A stretch of DNA of 64,000 bases from an uncultured Clostridia bacterium (GCA_947623655.1 CANQHG010000006.1:1-64000), one strand, 5' to 3'. Shown: positions 17,891 through 26,239, counted from the stretch's first letter. A program made the numbers and translations. The notes: generated from the sequence alone by a model not told the origin.

Positions 17891-18841
17891 TCAATAGAAT
17901 GTGGCGACCTCTTCCCCCTCGGGAAGCGGCGAAGCGTATTCCGCGGTATAAATTTTTAAAACAGGGCCTTTTTCGCCGTAAAGTTTATTGTATTCAAAGT
18001 CAACGCGGGCCGTGATAGTGAGCCATTCGTTGGGAGAGAGCATAAAATTCGGATCTCCCTCGCAGACGAGCCCGCTGTACGCGATATCGGCGGCGCAACA
18101 TGTCATAATGAGCCGCCCGATGCCGAATGTCCCCCGCTTCATCTTTCTGTCGAGCGCGACGAGACCCTTGAACCGTACTGTTTTACCGTCGTATTTTTGA
18201 CCTTCTTCGCGGATATCACGGTAAAAATAGGCAAAATCTCTGTCTTCGATCTCGATGACGGGGGCATTGATGTCGTAGGGAAGCGGGTCTTCGATATCAT
18301 CATATTCCGCCTTGCCGCCGATGTATTCGTATACGATATCGGGACGGCGGGAAGCGGAACGGACGATCTTGTGAAAATCTTCTTTTCTCAATTCGCCTTT
18401 GAAACGGTTGAAGACAACCATGTCGGCATATTGGATCTTGTCGAAAACCAACTGCCGCATGTTGAGATTGTATGTCATAAAGGTGTTGGCGTCGAAAAAT
18501 GTCATAACCTGGGCGATCAGCCATCCGTCCGGCATTGCCTCAAAGAATTTATCGAGCAACATCATTCCATTCCATTCCACAACAACACGCTCGGCGCCGT
18601 TCTCGCGCGCAAGTTTTGTGAGATTCGGCATATTGAGCCCCGCTTCGTCCACTTTCACGACGGCATATTTACGCACGGCAAAACGGGAAGGCGTGTAATC
18701 TTCTTCGCCCTCTTCGCAGACGAGAAGGAGCGTTTTCTCCCCTGAATCAAAACGTTCGTCTTCAAACGTTTCTTGAATGAATTTTGTCTTTCCCGCGTCC
18801 AAAAATCCGAGGAACAGATAAACGGGAACTTCTTTCGGCAT
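17891..18841 (-). CDS. COG0523-like GTPase fused to a YcgQ-type (DUF1980) domain
   Basis: Protein of 316 residues. The N-terminal half is a CobW/YjiA-type P-loop GTPase domain (Walker A GFLDAGKTKF at about 12). It lacks the metal-binding GCxCC motif of the family, and the usual EPSG is replaced by EWNG. From about residue 215 the C-terminal part resembles the YcgQ/TIGR03943 domain (VRFKGLVAL, IGRLIMTCCAADIAYSGLVC). Its CC-x-x-D element may bind metal. It starts 3 nt after the stop of the His-rich COG0523 gene. A role in zinc or other metal homeostasis is inferred from the families. The fusion itself is the odd feature. Confidence 0.75.
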   Translation of the reverse strand: MPKEVPVYLFLGFLDAGKTKFIQETFEDERFDSGEKTLLLVCEEGEEDYTPSRFAVRKYAVVKVDEAGLNMPNLTKLARENGAERVVVEWNGMMLLDKFFEAMPDGWLIAQVMTFFDANTFMTYNLNMRQLVFDKIQYADMVVFNRFKGELRKEDFHKIVRSASRRPDIVYEYIGGKAEYDDIEDPLPYDINAPVIEIEDRDFAYFYRDIREEGQKYDGKTVRFKGLVALDRKMKRGTFGIGRLIMTCCAADIAYSGLVCEGDPNFMLSPNEWLTITARVDFEYNKLYGEKGPVLKIYTAEYASPLPEGEEVATFY

Positions 18842-18844
18842 AGT

Positions 18845-19933
18845 TTACCCCAAAAACAGCGTTTTCAGTTTCTCTTCATCGAGTTTACAACCGATGACGC
18901 AAAGGCGCCCCGTCACAGCGGGAGAGCCCGTGCGGATATCGACCTCCTGCGGGACAAAATCGAAATAAAGCCATTTGTCTCCGCCGTTCACGATCCCCTT
19001 TGCGCGCAGAATTTGTCCGTATTCTCCCGAATCAAGCGCCTCAAGCGCCTTTTTAAGCTTCCCTTCGGGAATAATTTTGGAAGTTTCAACGCCCCAGCTC
19101 GAGAAAATCTCGTCGGCATGATGATGGTGGTGACCCTCGTGATGGTGATGATGGTGACATTCATGCTCCTCATCGTCGTCATCGTCCTCATCTTCTTCCC
19201 CATCCTCATGATGGTGATGGTGGTGGTGACATTCATGTTCGTCATGTTCATCGTCATGGTGATGATGGCATTCGCAGTCGGGATCGTCGCATTCCCCATC
19301 GTCATCGTGCGCTTCGGCGGCAAGTTTTTCGAGCTCGGCGTTCAGACTGTCGGTCTTTTGCATGGCAAGCAGGATATCTTTTCCGTTGAGCACATCCCAA
19401 TCGGTCGTGATGACGGTCGCCTGCGTATGTTCTTTGACAAGTGCGGCGGCTTCTTCCGTCTTTTGGGGATCGGACGTGTGCGAAAGGACGATACAGCTTG
19501 CATTCTCTACCTGATCGAGGAAGAATTCGCCGAAATTGCGGAGATAGACTTTGCACTTCTTCGCGTCCACGACCGTGCAAAAAGCATTTAAAACACTTTC
19601 GGGGACTTTGGCGCGCTGGACGGCCTTAATGACGTCAGAAAGCTTGCCGACGCCCGAGGGCTCGATGAGAATGCGGTCGGGCGAAAATTGTTGCGCGACC
19701 TTTTTGAGCGCTTCCGCAAAGTCACCTACGAGAGAACAACATATGCAGCCCGAGTTCATTTCAGTGATCTCGATGCCCGCTTCTTTGAGAAATCCGCCGT
19801 CTACGCCGATCTCACCGAATTCGTTTTCGATGAGAACGACTTTTTCACCGTTGTATGCCTCTTTGATGAGTTTTTTGATGAGCGTTGTCTTCCCTGCGCC
19901 CAAAAAACCCGAAAAAATATCGATTTTGATCAT
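18845..19933 (-). CDS. COG0523 metallochaperone GTPase with long His/acidic insertion
   Basis: G3E GTPase of about 362 residues, of the ZNG1/YjiA/CobW type, that is thought to deliver zinc or another metal to client proteins. Walker A is SGFLGAGKTT. The metal motif is NSGCICCSL (CxCC). ENEFGEIG and IEPSG are present. Between about residues 208 and 275 lies an insertion of His clusters alternating with Asp/Glu and Cys, which is a strong metal-buffering segment. The C-terminal CobW_C domain follows. The ATG at 19933 (MIKIDIFSGF) is chosen over 19963 because it fits the family start. It is followed directly by the second GTPase gene. Confidence 0.9.
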   Translation of the reverse strand: MIKIDIFSGFLGAGKTTLIKKLIKEAYNGEKVVLIENEFGEIGVDGGFLKEAGIEITEMNSGCICCSLVGDFAEALKKVAQQFSPDRILIEPSGVGKLSDVIKAVQRAKVPESVLNAFCTVVDAKKCKVYLRNFGEFFLDQVENASCIVLSHTSDPQKTEEAAALVKEHTQATVITTDWDVLNGKDILLAMQKTDSLNAELEKLAAEAHDDDGECDDPDCECHHHHDDEHDEHECHHHHHHHEDGEEDEDDDDDEEHECHHHHHHEGHHHHHADEIFSSWGVETSKIIPEGKLKKALEALDSGEYGQILRAKGIVNGGDKWLYFDFVPQEVDIRTGSPAVTGRLCVIGCKLDEEKLKTLFLG

Positions 19934-19963
19934 TGATATCGCCTTCTCTGTTTGAAAAATCAA

Positions 19964-21190
19964 TTAAAATGCCCAATTTCCGTTCTTGAAGATCTGCACT
20001 CTTTCTCCGTTTTTGGTCACACCAACGATGTCGAGATCATCGCTGCCGATCATGAAATCGACGTGGATCGTGCTGTCGTTGATGCCTTTTTCTTTGAGCT
20101 GTTCTTTTGTCATATCTTCAAACCCTTTCACGCACTCATTGAACCCTCTCCCGAGTGCCAGATGGCAGCTTGCATTTTCGTCAAAAAGCGTGTTGTAGAA
20201 GAGAACGCCCGTATTGTTGATGGGAGAATCGTATGCGATGAGCGCGCATTCGCCAAGCATCTTCGCGCCATCGTCCATGGAGATCATTTTCTCGAGAAGC
20301 GCCTGGTTTTTCTTTGCCTTGACTTCTACGACCTTTCCGCCCTCGAAACGCACGGAGAAATCCTCAATGAGCTCTCCTTGATAAGAGAGCGGTTTCGTGG
20401 AATAGACAATGCCCTCCGCATCCCCTGCCTTGGGCGATATAAAGATCTCTTCGCTCGGAATATTGGGGTTGAAGTAGGCGCCGGAAAGCGTTTCCTCGCC
20501 GCCCCCGCAGAATCTGCTTCCGTCAATGAGTCCAACCTTGAAATCGGTGCCGTTCTTCGATCTATACTCAAGCGAAACAAGTTTGAGCCTGTCGAGATAG
20601 TCGCATTTTTCGGCAAGTTCATCGTTGTGACGGTGCCAATCTTTGACGGGATCCGCACCGTCGGCCCGTGAAGCCGTTAAAATAGCGTCCCAAAGCTTTT
20701 CGACGGCAGTATTGACCATGAGATCGGGGAAAACTTTCTTCGCCCACGCCTTTGAGGGTACAGCGGCGATGCACCACTGGTATTTATTCTCCATCTGGTC
20801 GCGAATGGGCTTGATGACTTTGGAACGCGACATGCGGACCGCCGTGAATTTTTCCTGATCGACGCCTTTTAAGCCGTCGGGATCCGCCGATTCGAGATAA
20901 AGCATGGCGGGAAGCTGTTCCTTTCTGTATTCAAGCTTTTCGATCTCCCATTTTGCGAACGACTCCAAAGAATCTTGTTTCTGATACTTATAATGAGTGG
21001 CAACGAGCGGTTGATGGGACCAATCGACGGTGACTTTTCCCGCACCTGCGCGGTAAAGTTCCTCTACGACCATTTCCACAAATTCGGGTTGATCGAGCTC
21101 GGCCTGTACAACGACCCACTGACCCTTTTTAACGTTGATGCCCGTTTTGGCAAGCAGTTTTGCATACCTTCTCAGTTGTAGTTTGTTCAC
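19964..21190 (-). CDS. M29 family aminopeptidase
   Basis: Cytoplasmic metallo-aminopeptidase of the AmpS/PepS (M29) family; 408 residues, the usual length. The N-terminal domain starts NKLQLRRYAKLLAKTGINVKKGQ. The C-terminal metal site is built from NIPSEEIF, ENASCHLALG and TIHVDFMIGSDDLDI, with the expected Glu, His and Asp ligands. It has its own promoter at 21233-21260 and lies upstream of the metallochaperone pair, so the enzyme and the metal-delivery genes may share a transcript (inference). Confidence 0.92.
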   Translation of the reverse strand: MNKLQLRRYAKLLAKTGINVKKGQWVVVQAELDQPEFVEMVVEELYRAGAGKVTVDWSHQPLVATHYKYQKQDSLESFAKWEIEKLEYRKEQLPAMLYLESADPDGLKGVDQEKFTAVRMSRSKVIKPIRDQMENKYQWCIAAVPSKAWAKKVFPDLMVNTAVEKLWDAILTASRADGADPVKDWHRHNDELAEKCDYLDRLKLVSLEYRSKNGTDFKVGLIDGSRFCGGGEETLSGAYFNPNIPSEEIFISPKAGDAEGIVYSTKPLSYQGELIEDFSVRFEGGKVVEVKAKKNQALLEKMISMDDGAKMLGECALIAYDSPINNTGVLFYNTLFDENASCHLALGRGFNECVKGFEDMTKEQLKEKGINDSTIHVDFMIGSDDLDIVGVTKNGERVQIFKNGNWAF

Positions 21191-21232
21191 TTGAGTTTTC
21201 TCCTTAATCTTAACGTAATCGTTTACCCTTTC

Positions 21233-21260
21233 ATTATAACCCTTTTTTTGCCAAAGTCAA
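21233..21260 (-). promoter_or_regulatory. Promoter of the M29 aminopeptidase gene
   Basis: TTGACT (21255-21260), 16-bp spacer and TATAAT (21233-21238) on the minus strand. Confidence 0.7.
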
Positions 21261-21269
21261 CCGCATAAC

Positions 21270-21309
21270 AAAAAAAGGTGAAAATTGCTTTTGAAATTGC
21301 AATTTTCAC
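21270..21309 (-). terminator. Terminator after nrdG
   Basis: GTGAAAATTGC / GCAATTTTCAC stem (21278-21309) with a 10-nt loop, followed on the minus strand by CTTTTTTT. It lies just past the dispersed repeat that ends nrdG. Confidence 0.8.
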
Positions 21310-21316
21310 TGATTTG

Positions 21317-21345
21317 CATAGTACTATGTCAGATATAGTACTATG
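21317..21345. repeat. Dispersed palindromic repeat, locus 2
   Basis: A 29-bp palindrome around the core TATGTC-A-GATATA with a single arm mismatch. Its outer arms are CATAGTACTAT / ATAGTACTATG. The last residues of NrdG (IVLYLT) and the TAG stop are encoded in it. Confidence 0.85.
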
Positions 21346-21839
21346 TTTCCGAGCTCAAATGTACGTTTCATATCAATGACGCGTTGGTTGGATGATCCGC
21401 GGAATTTCAGACGAATGTCTTTGAGTTCTTCGATAAACGGCCCATCTACGAGAATGTCGATCTCGCGGAGAAAGTCTTCAACTTCTCCCCCTTTATCTTC
21501 TCTGAGCGCACCGTTTTCAAATGTATATCCGGTATAGCACCAAATGTTTTTTTGGGGATACATTTTATGGACACGCTTCAAAAGCGGATAGAGCGCTTTT
21601 CTGTTTTCGGGCTCGAGCGGATCGCCGCCCAAAAGGGATAGCCCGGCGATATAGTCTGGCGAGAGCGCTTCAAGGATCTCGTGCTCAATCTCTTCGTCAA
21701 AAAATTTTCCATAATCAAAATCCCAAGCGACCGAATTAAAACAACCCTTGCAGTGACGTCTGCAACCCGAAACAAAGAGGGAGACTCTCACCCCCTCTCC
21801 GTTTGCAATATCACATTTTTTGATCTCTGCGTAGTTCAT
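21324..21839 (-). CDS. nrdG: Anaerobic ribonucleotide reductase activating protein
   Basis: Radical-SAM enzyme that generates the glycyl radical on NrdD; 171 residues. The Fe-S cluster motif is CRRHCKGCF (CX3CX2C) at about residues 26-34. LLGGDPLEPENR and the C-terminal LRFRGSSNQRVIDM segment are typical of the family. It lies 10 nt after nrdD. The C-terminus and stop codon are inside a dispersed palindromic repeat. Confidence 0.96.
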   Translation of the reverse strand: MNYAEIKKCDIANGEGVRVSLFVSGCRRHCKGCFNSVAWDFDYGKFFDEEIEHEILEALSPDYIAGLSLLGGDPLEPENRKALYPLLKRVHKMYPQKNIWCYTGYTFENGALREDKGGEVEDFLREIDILVDGPFIEELKDIRLKFRGSSNQRVIDMKRTFELGNIVLYLT

Positions 21840-21849
21840 ACTTTATGAA

Positions 21850-24018
21850 TTACAGGTGCAAGACCCTTTCTCTGATCTCTTGTGTTCTGCCCTGATTCCA
21901 ATATTGCGTTCCGATGTAACCGCAGGTTCGGCGCGCGACATTCATTTTGCTTTGATCGCGGTTATGGCAGTACGGACATTCCCAGATATACTTTCCGTCT
22001 TCTTCGACGGTGACGATTTCCCCGTCGTACCCGCATACCTGACAATAATCGCTCTTGGTATTGAGTTCCGCATACATGATGTTATCGTAAATATACTGCA
22101 TTACGGCGATGACGGCGGGTATATTATCCTGCATATTCGGTACTTCCACATAGGAGATCGCGCCGCCGGGAGAAAGCTGCTGGAACTCACTCTCGAACTT
22201 GAGCTTGGTAAACGCGTCGATTTGCTCGGTAACATGTACGTGGTAGCTGTTTGTGATGTAATTTTTATCGGTCACTCCGGGAATGATGCCGAATCTTTGC
22301 TGGAGTGCCTTGGCAAATTTATATGTCGTACTCTCGAGCGGCGTGCCGTAGAGGGAGAAATCGATATTGTGCATTGCTTTCCACTCTTTGCATTTATCGT
22401 TCATGTGCTGCATGACGGATAGCGCAAAAGGCTTGGCTTCGGGATCGGTGTGCGATTTGCCTGTCATATATTTGGTACATTCATACAGACCCGCATACCC
22501 GAGCGAAATCGTGGAGTATCCGCCGTAAAGCAATTTGTCGATGGTTTCACCTTTTTTGAGCCGTGCAAGTGCACCGTATTGCCAAAGTATAGGCGCAGCG
22601 TCTGAAAGCGTCCCTTTCAGTCTGTTATGACGGCACATGAGCGCGCGGTGGCAGAGTTCGAGCCGTTCGTCGAAGATCTGCCAGAATTTTTCTGTGTCTC
22701 CGCCCGATGAAAGCGCGACATCGACAAGATTGATCGTGACGACGCCTTGGTTGAACCGTCCGTAATATTTGGGTTTACCGTTTTCGTCGAGATACGGCGT
22801 TAAAAAGCTGCGGCAACCCATACAGGTATAGCAATGTCCCTCTCCGTTGCGGTCGACCTTATATTCGAGCATTTTCTTTTCGGAGATATAATCGGGCACC
22901 ATGCGCTTTGCCGTACATTTTGCAGCGAGTTGGGTAAGATAGAAAAATCTGCTTCCCTCGCGGATATTATCTTCCTCGAGCACGTAGATGAGCTTGGGGA
23001 ATGCAGGCGTTACCCATACCCCCGACTCATTTTTAACGCCTTGAATGCGTTGATTGAGCGTTTCCTCGATGATCATGGCAAGATCTTGCCGCTCTCTCTC
23101 GTTGCGCGCCTCGCCGAGATACATAAATACAGTAACGAAAGGCGCTTGTCCGTTGGTCGTAAGGAGAGTGACGACTTGATATTGAATGGTCTGAATCCCC
23201 TTTCTGATCTCCTCGCGCAGTCTTTTTTCGGTGATTTTGTCGATCGTGTCTTCCATGACGGCAACTTCCGAGAGCTCTGCCGCCACTTCGGCGCGGATCT
23301 TCTGTCTGCTGATATCGACAAACGGCGCGAGGTGCGTCAAAGAAATAGACTGCCCGCCATATTGGTTGGAGGCGACTTGCGCGATGATCTGCGTGGCGAT
23401 ATTGCAGGCCGTAGAAAAAGAATGCGGCTTTTCGATAAACGTCCCCGAAATAACGGTACCGTTCTGAAGCATGTCTTCAAGGTTCACGAGGTCGCAGTTG
23501 TGCATATGCTGGGCATAGTAATCGGCGTCGTGGAAATGAATGATCCCCTCCTCGTGCGCTTCGACGATATCGCGGGGCAATAGGAGCCTCTTCGTGAGGT
23601 CTTTGCTGACTTCCCCTGCCATATAGTCGCGCTGGACAGAGTTTACAGTGGGATTCTTATTGGAATTTTCTTGTTTGACTTCCTCGTTGTTACATTCAAT
23701 GAGTGTGAGGATACGCTCGTCGGTGGTGTTCGACTTTCTGACAAGAGCACGGGAATAGCGGTATGTGATGTACTTCCGCGCCACGGCAAACGCTTTTTGA
23801 TCCATGATCTGGTTTTCTACAAAATCCTGGATCTCTTCGACATTGACGGCACGATTGAGATCCCGCGCCAAAGCGGAAACTTTTTCGGCGATCGTTTGTA
23901 TCTGCCCTTCGGTGAGACGGTTATCTTCGCTCACCTCGTTATTGGCTTTGCGGATCGCATTTAAAATTTTTGTAATGTCGAAACTGACTTCGGCGCCGTT
24001 TCTCTTAATGATCTTCAT
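21850..24018 (-). CDS. nrdD: Anaerobic (class III) ribonucleoside-triphosphate reductase
   Basis: Reduces ribonucleoside triphosphates to deoxynucleotides under anaerobic conditions with a glycyl radical; about 722 residues. An N-terminal ATP-cone (KRNGAEVSFDITKIL, about 1-95) senses ATP/dATP. The C-terminal zinc ribbon has two CxxC pairs (CQVCGYDG and CPYCHN). The glycyl-radical loop is RRTCGYIGT. The ATG at 24018 has GAGGAG 8 nt upstream. The frame is open further upstream but only into promoter sequence. Two NrdR-like boxes lie upstream of the promoter. Confidence 0.97.
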   Translation of the reverse strand: MKIIKRNGAEVSFDITKILNAIRKANNEVSEDNRLTEGQIQTIAEKVSALARDLNRAVNVEEIQDFVENQIMDQKAFAVARKYITYRYSRALVRKSNTTDERILTLIECNNEEVKQENSNKNPTVNSVQRDYMAGEVSKDLTKRLLLPRDIVEAHEEGIIHFHDADYYAQHMHNCDLVNLEDMLQNGTVISGTFIEKPHSFSTACNIATQIIAQVASNQYGGQSISLTHLAPFVDISRQKIRAEVAAELSEVAVMEDTIDKITEKRLREEIRKGIQTIQYQVVTLLTTNGQAPFVTVFMYLGEARNERERQDLAMIIEETLNQRIQGVKNESGVWVTPAFPKLIYVLEEDNIREGSRFFYLTQLAAKCTAKRMVPDYISEKKMLEYKVDRNGEGHCYTCMGCRSFLTPYLDENGKPKYYGRFNQGVVTINLVDVALSSGGDTEKFWQIFDERLELCHRALMCRHNRLKGTLSDAAPILWQYGALARLKKGETIDKLLYGGYSTISLGYAGLYECTKYMTGKSHTDPEAKPFALSVMQHMNDKCKEWKAMHNIDFSLYGTPLESTTYKFAKALQQRFGIIPGVTDKNYITNSYHVHVTEQIDAFTKLKFESEFQQLSPGGAISYVEVPNMQDNIPAVIAVMQYIYDNIMYAELNTKSDYCQVCGYDGEIVTVEEDGKYIWECPYCHNRDQSKMNVARRTCGYIGTQYWNQGRTQEIRERVLHL

Positions 24019-24062
24019 GAAAGTCTCCTCTTGATCGTATCTGTCCGCGCCTTGAAAGGCGA

Positions 24063-24090
24063 AAAAGCGTTCCCCGAAAGGAACGCTTTT
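24063..24090 (-). repeat. Perfect hairpin at the nrdD transcription start
   Basis: An 11-bp inverted repeat AAAAGCGTTCC / GGAACGCTTTT with a 6-nt loop abuts the -10 box of nrdD. Because transcription should start inside the first arm, the repeat may work as a DNA operator rather than an RNA hairpin. Its function is unknown. Confidence 0.5.
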
Positions 24091-24119
24091 ATCATACATC
24101 AAATCATTGAAAATGTCAA
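24091..24119 (-). promoter_or_regulatory. Promoter of nrdDG
   Basis: TTGACA (24114-24119), 17-bp spacer and TATGAT (24091-24096) on the minus strand. Confidence 0.8.
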
Positions 24120-24128
24120 GGGTTTGAG

Positions 24129-24173
24129 CACAACATTTTGTAAAAATTTTTGTCAATATCACTATATCTTGTG
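24129..24173. promoter_or_regulatory. Pair of NrdR-like boxes upstream of nrdDG
   Basis: Two 14-bp sites resemble the NrdR consensus CACWATATATWGTG. The distal site at 24160-24173 (CACTATATCTTGTG) matches at 13 of 14 positions. The proximal site at 24129-24142 (CACAACATTTTGTA) matches at 11 of 14. They are 31 bp apart, about three helical turns, as expected for NrdR tandem boxes. They lie just upstream of the -35 box. The nrdR gene itself is not in this window. Confidence 0.72.
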
Positions 24174-24259
24174 GTTGTGACGAATTTTAGCGATTTATGC
24201 GCATGAAACATGGAGCGCATTTTGTTACACGGCCGAAGACGGCACTCCGTACGAATAAT

Positions 24260-25183
24260 TCAGATTTCCGTGACCTTAAGATTGCTACGGATCTCCTCGT
24301 ATTTGTCGCGCGTGAAAGAGATCGTGCCGAACGTCGTGACGGCGGCAGTACCCGCTGCGACCCCCGCGCGGAGGATGTCGGGAAGATCGGCTCCCTGCTG
24401 CATCATGTTCGCAGCTGCGGCGACCATTGCATCTCCCGCACCGACCGTGGAGTTGACCGCTACGTTGATGCTCTTGCAATAATAATTCTTGGTTCCGTTC
24501 GTGAGGATCGCACCGTCTTTTCCGAGAGACAAGAGCACGTTCTTTGCCCCCCTATCCAGAAGCTCTCTGCAACCTGCGATCATCTCGGTCCTGTTCTTCA
24601 GCTTTTTCCCGAGCGTATTCTCAAGTTCCTCGAGATTGGGCTTGACAAGATCGACTCCCGCCTCAAGAGCCGCAAAGAGACGATCCCCTTCTGTGTCGAC
24701 GATGCGGAGGGACTTCGGGTCGACCGAACGGAAAAGGTCGCGATAATATCCGTCGTCTACGCCGCGGGGCAAACTTCCCGAAATGACGGTGACATTTGCC
24801 GAAGAGGACGAAGTTTGGATCATATGCAGAAGTTCAACAAGTTTTTCGCTTTCTACGTGTCCGCCGATGTCGTTGATCTCCGTGAGCATAGACCGTTTGT
24901 CGATACACTTATAATTTTCGCGGACTCTGCCGCTGTTCCATACAAAAGCAAATTTAACGCCTTCGCGGTCGAGCGCGTCGATGAACATTTGTCCGTTTTC
25001 GTTGTACATAAAACCCGTTGCAAGAGCTTCGCCGCCCAGACGCGCCACGCCGATGGCGACGTTGAGCGCTTTTCCCGTAAATGACAACGTTTTGGACTTG
25101 ACGACGTTGACTTTTCCCACGTTGAGCGAGTCGAGCTCTATCGTGACGTCGACGCTCGGACTCATGCAGACCGTTAATATCAT
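24260..25183 (-). CDS. PfkB-family hexose kinase, 1-phosphofructokinase-like
   Basis: Sugar-phosphate kinase of 307 residues. It starts ILTVCMSPSVDVTIEL and contains TGKALNVAIGVARLG (the GGKG-like substrate motif of the 1-phosphofructokinase/LacC group). KPNLEELE is followed by the PfkB signature NSTVGAGDAMVAAAA with the catalytic Asp. It probably makes fructose-1,6-bisphosphate from fructose-1-phosphate or acts as tagatose-6-phosphate kinase. No PTS or fruR gene is next to it. It follows pfkA by 62 bp, in which a hairpin with a C8 run lies. Confidence 0.85.
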   Translation of the reverse strand: MILTVCMSPSVDVTIELDSLNVGKVNVVKSKTLSFTGKALNVAIGVARLGGEALATGFMYNENGQMFIDALDREGVKFAFVWNSGRVRENYKCIDKRSMLTEINDIGGHVESEKLVELLHMIQTSSSSANVTVISGSLPRGVDDGYYRDLFRSVDPKSLRIVDTEGDRLFAALEAGVDLVKPNLEELENTLGKKLKNRTEMIAGCRELLDRGAKNVLLSLGKDGAILTNGTKNYYCKSINVAVNSTVGAGDAMVAAAANMMQQGADLPDILRAGVAAGTAAVTTFGTISFTRDKYEEIRSNLKVTEI

Positions 25184-25195
25184 AATTTCTCCCTC

Positions 25196-25226
25196 GCAGA
25201 TCTACCCCCCCCATGATGAGATCTGC
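25196..25226. repeat. Intercistronic hairpin with an 8-bp homopolymer loop
   Basis: Perfect 8-bp arms GCAGATCT / AGATCTGC flank a 15-nt loop that carries eight consecutive C on the plus strand (G on the transcript). It lies between pfkA and the pfkB-type kinase gene. It lacks a T tract, so it is not a normal terminator. It could be an mRNA processing or stability element. Confidence 0.55.
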
Positions 25227-25245
25227 CTTTACATTTCCCTATCGC

Positions 25246-26208
25246 TTACATCGAAATCATCTGAAGCGTCTCGTAGAGTTCATAGTTGAACTTCTTCTTC
25301 ATGGAAACGGCTTCTATGATGTCCATATCGATGATCTCGTTCTTATGGATCCCGACGACGCGGTTGCCGATGCCGTCTTTAAGGAGACGTACGGCTTTAT
25401 TGCCGAATTGTGCGGCGAGCATTCTGTCGGCCATCGAGGGCGAACCGCCGCGCTGGATATGGCCTATGGTCGTGGGACGGACGGAATAGGTCGTGACCTC
25501 TTGCAATTTCTTTGCAAAAGCGTCCGCCGTAACGGCGCCTTCGGCTACAACGATGATGTTGGAATGTTTGCCGTTCGCGCGGGAACGGTTGATGCGCATA
25601 ACGATGTCTTCGATATCGTATGCGATCTCGGGCACGACGATGATCTCCGCACCCGATGTGATCCCCGCAAAAAGTGCGATATCGCCGCAATGACGGCCCA
25701 TGACTTCAACGACGGAAATCCTCTCGTGAGAATTCATCGTGTCGCGCAACTTATTGATGACTTCAAGGCAAGTATTGACCGCCGTATCAAAGCCGAGCGT
25801 ATAATCGGTGTATTGCAGATCGTTGTCGATCGTTCCGGGAATTCCGATCGTGGGGATACCGTAGTCTTCTGTAAGACATTTGGCCCCGCGGAACGAACCG
25901 TCGCCGCCGATGACGACGAGTCCCTCAATACCGTGCCTTTCAAGCGTCGCCACAGCCTGTTTCTGCCCTTCCACCGTCAGCATTTCGAGACATCTCGCCG
26001 TGCGAAGCATTGTGCCGCCGCGCTGGACGATATCGGAAACGGAACGCATCTGCATGGGCATCATGCGATCGTCGATGAGCCCTGCATATCCGCGCTCGAT
26101 ACCGAAAACTTCCATGCCGAAGTAAATCGCGGTGCGGACGACCGAACGAATGGCCGCATTCATGCCGGGGGCGTCGCCGCCGCTTGTCAATAATCCAATT
26201 CTCTTCAT
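25246..26208 (-). CDS. pfkA: 6-phosphofructokinase
   Basis: ATP-dependent phosphofructokinase I, the committed step of glycolysis; 320 residues. KRIGLLTSGGDAPGMNAAIR (ATP loop), GGDGSFRGA, PGTIDNDL with the catalytic Asp of TIDND, and GRHCGDIAL are all intact. GGDGS instead of GGEDT indicates ATP rather than PPi dependence. The ATG has GGAGGG upstream. In many Firmicutes pfkA follows dnaE, as here. It also has its own extended -10 promoter. Confidence 0.97.
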   Translation of the reverse strand: MKRIGLLTSGGDAPGMNAAIRSVVRTAIYFGMEVFGIERGYAGLIDDRMMPMQMRSVSDIVQRGGTMLRTARCLEMLTVEGQKQAVATLERHGIEGLVVIGGDGSFRGAKCLTEDYGIPTIGIPGTIDNDLQYTDYTLGFDTAVNTCLEVINKLRDTMNSHERISVVEVMGRHCGDIALFAGITSGAEIIVVPEIAYDIEDIVMRINRSRANGKHSNIIVVAEGAVTADAFAKKLQEVTTYSVRPTTIGHIQRGGSPSMADRMLAAQFGNKAVRLLKDGIGNRVVGIHKNEIIDMDIIEAVSMKKKFNYELYETLQMISM

Positions 26209-26230
26209 TTCACCCTCCGTGACCTTTCAT

Positions 26231-26239
26231 ATTATACCA
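26231..26239 (-). promoter_or_regulatory. Extended -10 promoter of pfkA
   Basis: TGG-TATAAT on the minus strand, about 23 bp before the pfkA start. No good -35 box is seen, so the TGN extension would have to compensate. Confidence 0.5.

Noticed and set aside
19110..19270. Tandem CAT/GAT-rich micro-repeat resembling a repeat array
   Set aside because: It encodes the His/Asp tail of the COG0523 protein in frame. There are no spacers, so it is neither CRISPR nor a non-coding repeat.
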